A stretch of DNA of 18,046 bases. It comes from Lucifugimonas sp038150225 (GTDB taxonomy: Bacteria > Chloroflexota > Dehalococcoidia > Lucifugimonadales > Lucifugimonadaceae). A model generated the notes under the pieces. It did no database searches. It was not told where the DNA came from and worked only from the letters and a program-made list of their open reading frames with translations. The DNA is taken from assembly GCA_038150225.1 (NCBI GenBank), contig JAYQWG010000036.1, positions 1 through 18,046 on the forward strand. Direction: 5' to 3'. The position numbers and the translations under genes were made by a program. Positions 14,918-18,046 of the stretch are shown one piece after another. Numbering within the stretch: the first letter of the stretch is position 1; the number at the start of each line of letters is the position of its first letter.

Positions 14918-16054
14918 ATGACTGGTGCTGCCTGGCCTGAGGTTTACAAGAAACTCGGTGTATCCCCTGTAATCAACGCCCAGAGCTGGGTGACTGCCCT
15001 CGGTGGATCGCTCATGCGCCCAGAAGTGCTGCAGGCGATGGACGACGCTGCACAAGTCTTCGTCAATATGACCGACTTGAACCGTGCGGCTGGCGAAGTA
15101 GTGGCTCGAGCTTGCGGAGCGGACAAAGGTCTTGTGACTTCAGGTTGCGCCGCTGCCCAGGTGCTAATGGTTGCAGCTTGTATGACCGGTCAGAACGAGG
15201 ACAACGTAGAACAGTTGCCCGACACGACCGGCATGAAGAACGAAGTAATCCTCTTTAAAGGGCAGCGCAACCGTTACGACAAGTCCTTCGTTACTCCGGG
15301 TGCCACGTTGGTTGAGTTTGGTTCCGAAACTGATGCAACTGTTGAAGAACTCGAAGCTGCGATAAACGAGAAGACGGCTTGTATTGCGTTCGTTGTGGCT
15401 CCTTTCCTGCCGACCGGTATTGGACTGGAAGAGACAATTCGAATTGCTCGTGAGCACGACGTTCCTGTGATTGTTGATGCTGCTGCCGAAGTTCCCCCCA
15501 GGGCAAACCTGTCGAAATTCATCAATATGGGTGCCGACATGGTCGGGTTCAGTGGCGGAAAGGGAATCGGCGGTCCCCAGGCAACCGGACTATTGGCTGG
15601 AAACTCCGACCTCATGGAAGCCGCATTCATGAACTCTCTCAACCTTTACGCCTCAGTTGCAGGTATTGGACGACCAATGAAAGTTTCGAAAGAAAACATC
15701 ATTGGACTTGTAACCGCGATCGAGCTGTTCACCGACTCAGATGAAGCATCGGAGTGGGCAGGTTGGCAGTCGAAGGCCGAGTTCGTGTTGGAATCACTTA
15801 GCGGCATTCCAGGTCTCCGAGTCGAACTTGAGGACGATCCATCAGAGCGACAGGGACCACAGCCGGTTCTTTACTTCGAAGACGACTACGACGGTCCGTC
15901 GATCGATGAGATCAAGAAGCAACTCGAAGCCGGCGATCCCGCGATTTACGTTGGTGGCGGCGGAGCCAGGCAAGAGATCAACATCGTCATGGTCAACGTT
16001 CAGGACGGTGAGGAAAAGATCATCGCAGATCGCCTGAACGAGATACTTCGGTAA
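14918..16054 (+). CDS. PLP-dependent SelA/DgaE-like enzyme
   Basis: The protein has 378 residues. ATG 14918 is chosen over an in-frame GTG at 14903 because GGAG (14905-14908) is placed correctly only for it. It is a fold-type I PLP enzyme of the SelA-like group (COG1921). It has TSGCAAAQVL (75-84) for phosphate contacts, VIVDAAAEVPP (184-194) with the ring-binding Asp, and FSGGKGIGGPQATG (211-224) with the Schiff-base Lys215. It is shorter than true selenocysteine synthase (about 460 residues), and no selenocysteine genes are nearby. A D-glucosaminate-6-phosphate ammonia-lyase or related lyase of sugar-acid catabolism is more likely. It stands alone between rlmN and the archaellin gene. Family is strong; reaction is inferred. 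Confidence 0.88.
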   Translation: MTGAAWPEVYKKLGVSPVINAQSWVTALGGSLMRPEVLQAMDDAAQVFVNMTDLNRAAGEVVARACGADKGLVTSGCAAAQVLMVAACMTGQNEDNVEQLPDTTGMKNEVILFKGQRNRYDKSFVTPGATLVEFGSETDATVEELEAAINEKTACIAFVVAPFLPTGIGLEETIRIAREHDVPVIVDAAAEVPPRANLSKFINMGADMVGFSGGKGIGGPQATGLLAGNSDLMEAAFMNSLNLYASVAGIGRPMKVSKENIIGLVTAIELFTDSDEASEWAGWQSKAEFVLESLSGIPGLRVELEDDPSERQGPQPVLYFEDDYDGPSIDEIKKQLEAGDPAIYVGGGGARQEINIVMVNVQDGEEKIIADRLNEILR

Positions 16055-16344
16055 TTCACGGGAAATTTCCAGTTCCCACATTACAGGCAACGAAATCGTC
16101 TACTGAATCTAGTGACGGTTAACCCACACGTCCCTCGTCGAAACGATTAATCCCTCGACGCGCCCGGAACATTCGTAAATCCGTTGGTTTTGTAGCGCGG
16201 AGCAAGAAATCAGTCGTCTTATTCCCTTTGAGTTGAACTGAAACCAAGTTCACACCGCCAACCCACATTCGCCTTATTACGTACACACGGTAGGCGTTGA
16301 TAATTACCGCGTTCCACGGATAAGACTCCGTAGTTTCCACGATG
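16055..16344. other. Intergenic stretch with no supported gene
   Basis: This is the upstream 290 bp of a 421-bp gap. GGGAA...TTCCC just after the PLP enzyme stop (16059-16076) could be a weak hairpin, and ACGGA-TAAGAC-TCCGT (16317-16332) another. An 82-codon minus-strand frame (16119-16367) lacks a ribosome-binding site and looks like no family I know. Confidence 0.5.
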
Positions 16345-16372
16345 TTGCCATGGTGCCAGGGCGACATATTTT
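16345..16372 (+). promoter_or_regulatory. Candidate promoter of the archaellin-like gene
   Basis: TTGCCA (5/6 to the -35 consensus) and TATTTT (4/6 to the -10 consensus) are 16 bp apart. Transcription would begin near 16380, giving a leader of about 96 bases. Confidence 0.4.
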
Positions 16373-16379
16373 AATTTAT

Positions 16380-16475
16380 CCGCTAGGTCACTGCGTAATA
16401 GCAGGCAATCCCGGATACCTCGCCAAATCGAGGTAGTTGCACGACACAGCGGTACAAGTAAGGGGTAAATATCCA
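16380..16475 (+). promoter_or_regulatory. Structured 5' leader of the archaellin-like gene
   Basis: The leader can fold as a three-way junction. A closing stem CCGCT/AGCGG (16380-16384 with 16448-16452) encloses two hairpins. One is CTGC-GTAATA-GCAG (16391-16404). The other has GCAA/TTGC (16405-16408 with 16437-16440) below a perfect 7-bp TACCTCG/CGAGGTA stem (16416-16435). The ribosome-binding site (AAGGGG, ending at 16465) lies just outside. It could regulate translation or be a ligand- or protein-bound element. No known riboswitch class is matched. Confidence 0.4.
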
Positions 16476-17186
16476 ATGGTCCTGAAAAGGTCCCGGCACC
16501 AAAGAGGTATTACCGGTCTCGAGACAGCGATCGTATTGATTGCTTTCGTGGTTGTAGCTTCTGTGTTTGCATTCACAGTGCTTTCAGCCGGTGTCTTCTC
16601 TTCGGAAGCCAATAAGCAGACAATCCACGCTGGTCTTAAAGAGACCCGTACTCGACTTCGACAAGCAGGTTCAGCGTTTGCATTTGCTGGAAAAGTCGGA
16701 TCGACCGATGCGGTTCACAAGATTGTGTTCATCGTGTCCAACTCACTTGCGGGTGAGCCCGTTGACATGACCGCACCGTTCTCCCACGACGATTCTGGCA
16801 CTGATCCTGACGTTGTTCCGGGCGCTGCTACCGCGACAATCATTGCCTACGCCGATGAATCTCAGCGTTTGAGCGATGTGCCGTGGAGCGTCAACTTCAT
16901 CGGAAATAACAACGGTGACAACCTGCTCGAAGACGGTGAGAAAGCAGAAGTTCACGTGTGGCTGATGGATCGTATTACTGGAACTTTGATTACCAGTAAC
17001 GATTCGATTGCCTACATGGACGGTGACACCGCCAATGGTGGTGGTGATAACGGAATATCTGCTTCCGACAGTCTCGTCGTCAAAAGTACGAGGTTCGTGA
17101 TCGAGCTAACACCTCAATTGGGTGCTCCGTTGACGATCCAGAGGACAGTTCCGCCTGGATTGCGCAACGTGATGAACCTGAACTGA
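16476..17186 (+). CDS. Archaellin-like filament protein with class III signal peptide
   Basis: The protein has 236 residues. ATG 16476 is chosen because AAGGGG lies ten bases upstream; an earlier in-frame ATG (16437) lies inside the folded leader. The basic leader MVLKRSRHQRG is followed by ITGLETAIVLIAFVVVASVF, the archaellin/type IV pilin N-terminus. Cleavage by a prepilin-type peptidase is expected after Gly11. The hydrophobic helix (about 15-38) forms the filament core. The remainder is an archaellin-like beta domain, rich in Asp/Gly/Ser with no cysteines, ending FVIELTPQLGAPLTIQRTVP, which fits the archaellin C-terminal pattern. Such proteins are known from Chloroflexota that build archaella. 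No motor genes (arlHIJ) are in the window, so motility versus adhesion is open. It has its own promoter and is convergent with the TalC-like gene. Confidence 0.9.
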   Translation: MVLKRSRHQRGITGLETAIVLIAFVVVASVFAFTVLSAGVFSSEANKQTIHAGLKETRTRLRQAGSAFAFAGKVGSTDAVHKIVFIVSNSLAGEPVDMTAPFSHDDSGTDPDVVPGAATATIIAYADESQRLSDVPWSVNFIGNNNGDNLLEDGEKAEVHVWLMDRITGTLITSNDSIAYMDGDTANGGGDNGISASDSLVVKSTRFVIELTPQLGAPLTIQRTVPPGLRNVMNLN

Positions 17187-17209
17187 CGGGAAAGTAATTT
17201 GTAGTACCC

Positions 17210-17310
17210 GTGTTCGTCCCGGCCGGACGCAGCATGGGGCGCTAAGGCCTAGAGCCCGCCCCGGGAACACTTATTGCTAAACCCCTCGGCAGTTCGATTC
17301 GTCGAAGGGG
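17210..17310 (+). other. GC-rich foldable stretch after the archaellin-like gene
   Basis: GTGTTC (17210-17215) pairs with GAACAC (17265-17270) around an inner GGGC/GCCC hairpin (17237-17257), or alternatively GGGGCG/CGCCCC (17236-17262). A second hairpin has CCCCTCGGC (17282-17290) against GTCG-A-AGGGG (17301-17310), with a ten-base loop. It contains no open frame and is clearly more GC-rich and structured than its surroundings. It may be a small RNA, an mRNA 3' stability element or part of a repeat. No tRNA cloverleaf can be drawn. Confidence 0.4.
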
Positions 17311-17328
17311 CGGTCTAAGCCCAAATAA

Positions 17329-17367
17329 AAAGGGTACTCCCAGAACCGGAAACTGGGAGTGCCCTTT
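17329..17367. terminator. Bidirectional hairpin terminator between convergent genes
   Basis: AAAGGGTACTCCCAG (17329-17343) pairs with CTGGGAGTGCCCTTT (17353-17367) over 15 positions with one G-U, and a nine-base loop. The A-rich left flank gives a good U-run for the minus-strand gene; the T run on the plus side is short. It separates the archaellin-like and TalC-like genes. Confidence 0.85.
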
Positions 17368-17389
17368 CGCGTCTTGAAAAAAAGAGCTT

Positions 17390-18046
17390 TTAGTGACGCT
17401 GAACTGGAATACCTTCGAGCAAACCTGCGTCGTGCATTTCATTCCACTCGTCAAGGAACGTTGCGTTCCATTCGTCTGTCAGGTGGCTCTTCATCATGTC
17501 TCGGAAAATCGGCCAGAAGACGATGATTCCGTCAGCACCGTCAGCGAGCGCGAGTTCAGCGGTCTCAACTGATCGCACAAGTGCCGCAGTAAGGAATGGA
17601 CGGTCGGCCCAGCCATCGAACATTTCGTGACAGTCACGAATCAGCTTTGTTGGGTCGCCGCCGACGTCCTTGAACGGCTCACAGAATGGGAGGACGTGAG
17701 TCACACCCGCCTGGGCAACGGCTGCTGCCTGATTCAGAGTGAATACGGTGGTGCAGAAGGTAGGAATACCCGCCTTCTTCAATTCGGAAAATGCGCCAAG
17801 TGCGTAGTCAGTGGCAGGTATTTTCAGGATGATCTGGTCGGACATCTTTGTGAAAACCTCACCGACATCGAGAAGCTCCTGAGTTGAGTGGCCATCAATT
17901 TCGATCGCTACCGGCTTATCGGTGATATCGAGGTACCGCTTCGTTACCTCAGTTAGCTGACCGTATTTCTTAACCATGTCGTTCAGTACGACGGTGTTTG
18001 TCACAATCCCGGCTGCACCTCGGTCCATCCATTCGGTGAGATCTTC
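17390..18046 (-). CDS. Transaldolase/fructose-6-phosphate aldolase-like protein (5' end beyond window)
   Basis: The frame is open through the window edge. An internal ATG at 18028 exists, but upstream codons read EDLTEWMDRGAAGIVTN, matching the first barrel strands of the TalC family, so the real start is outside. The visible 218 or so residues follow the small transaldolase fold: GIVTNTVVL (equivalent to the usual TTNPSLI), VAIEI, then IILKIPATDYAL with the Schiff-base lysine. FCTTVFTLNQAAAVAQAGVT and VLPFCEPFKDVGG follow, then the helical C-terminus with ADGIIVFWPIF. Members cleave or form ketose phosphates through a lysine imine. VTN-TVVL in place of TTNPS suggests a divergent substrate. 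Confidence 0.85.
   Translation of the reverse strand, partial: EDLTEWMDRGAAGIVTNTVVLNDMVKKYGQLTEVTKRYLDITDKPVAIEIDGHSTQELLDVGEVFTKMSDQIILKIPATDYALGAFSELKKAGIPTFCTTVFTLNQAAAVAQAGVTHVLPFCEPFKDVGGDPTKLIRDCHEMFDGWADRPFLTAALVRSVETAELALADGADGIIVFWPIFRDMMKSHLTDEWNATFLDEWNEMHDAGLLEGIPVQRH

Noticed and set aside
14918..16054. True selenocysteine synthase SelA
   Set aside because: It is too short, lacks the SelA N-terminal tRNA-binding region, and no selB, selC or selD is nearby; the DgaE-like branch fits better.
16119..16367. 82-codon minus-strand frame in the archaellin upstream gap
   Set aside because: It has no ribosome-binding site, no recognisable family and overlaps the likely archaellin promoter.
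16380..16475. Cyclic di-GMP-I (GEMM) riboswitch before the archaellin-like gene
   Set aside because: A loose AGCAGGCAATCC resemblance exists, but the conserved GACGCAAAGC segment and a proper second helix are missing.
17282..17310. tRNA-like B box (AGTTCGATTCG) suggesting a tRNA gene
   Set aside because: The T-stem does not pair with a seven-base loop, and no acceptor stem, anticodon arm or matching D-arm can be drawn.
17271..17328. Integron attC-like site
   Set aside because: The GCTAAAC and GTCTAAG ends do not form the paired core sites, and no cassette structure or integrase is present.

Overview
This is about 18 kb of gene-dense bacterial chromosome with moderate GC. I infer a member of the Chloroflexota, plausibly the marine SAR202/Dehalococcoidia side. 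The reasons are an archaellin-type major filament protein in an otherwise bacterial gene set, Gram-positive-style GAAC-N4-GTTC SOS-like boxes, and an accumulation of sugar-acid and alcohol oxidoreductases. No marker gene fixes the taxonomy, so this placement rests on pattern only.

Layout. (1) 148-4004 (+) is a probable catabolic operon: a ketopantoate-reductase-like dehydrogenase, a Gfo/Idh/MocA dehydrogenase and a TIM-barrel, glycosidase-like protein. The last gene is interrupted by an in-frame TAG at 3801, but its reading frame clearly continues to 4004. (2) 4109-4747 (-) is a UbiE-like methyltransferase remnant carrying in-frame stops in one continuous frame. (3) 4796-6769 (-) is an aldo/keto reductase (TTG start) directly behind a zinc-type alcohol dehydrogenase. 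(4) 6883-8019 (-) is a lipoprotein with five regularly spaced cysteine pairs. (5) 8130-9365 (-) is cinA with a degenerate C-terminal amidase domain. (6) 9411-10652 (+) is an apparently undescribed two-gene unit. It is driven by a sigma70-like promoter overlaid by two tandem palindromes of LexA/SOS type, and it encodes an unknown 227-residue protein and a four-cysteine helix-turn-helix protein. (7) 10649-12218 (-) is pstB-phoU. (8) 12311-13603 (-) is a GH63-type mannosylglycerate-hydrolase-like protein. (9) 13676-14848 (+) is rlmN. (10) 14918-16054 (+) is a SelA/DgaE-like PLP enzyme. (11) 16345-17186 (+) is an archaellin-like gene with its own promoter and a foldable leader. A GC-rich structured stretch and a hairpin terminator follow it. 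(12) 17390-18046 (-) is a transaldolase/TalC-like gene cut by the window end.

How the genes may work together. The oxidoreductases, the PLP lyase-like enzyme, the TalC-like aldolase and the glycosidase-like genes suggest uptake and oxidation of sugar acids or compatible solutes. pstB-phoU points to phosphate sensing. The most unusual parts are the putative SOS cassette beside cinA and the bacterial archaellin with structured flanking RNA.
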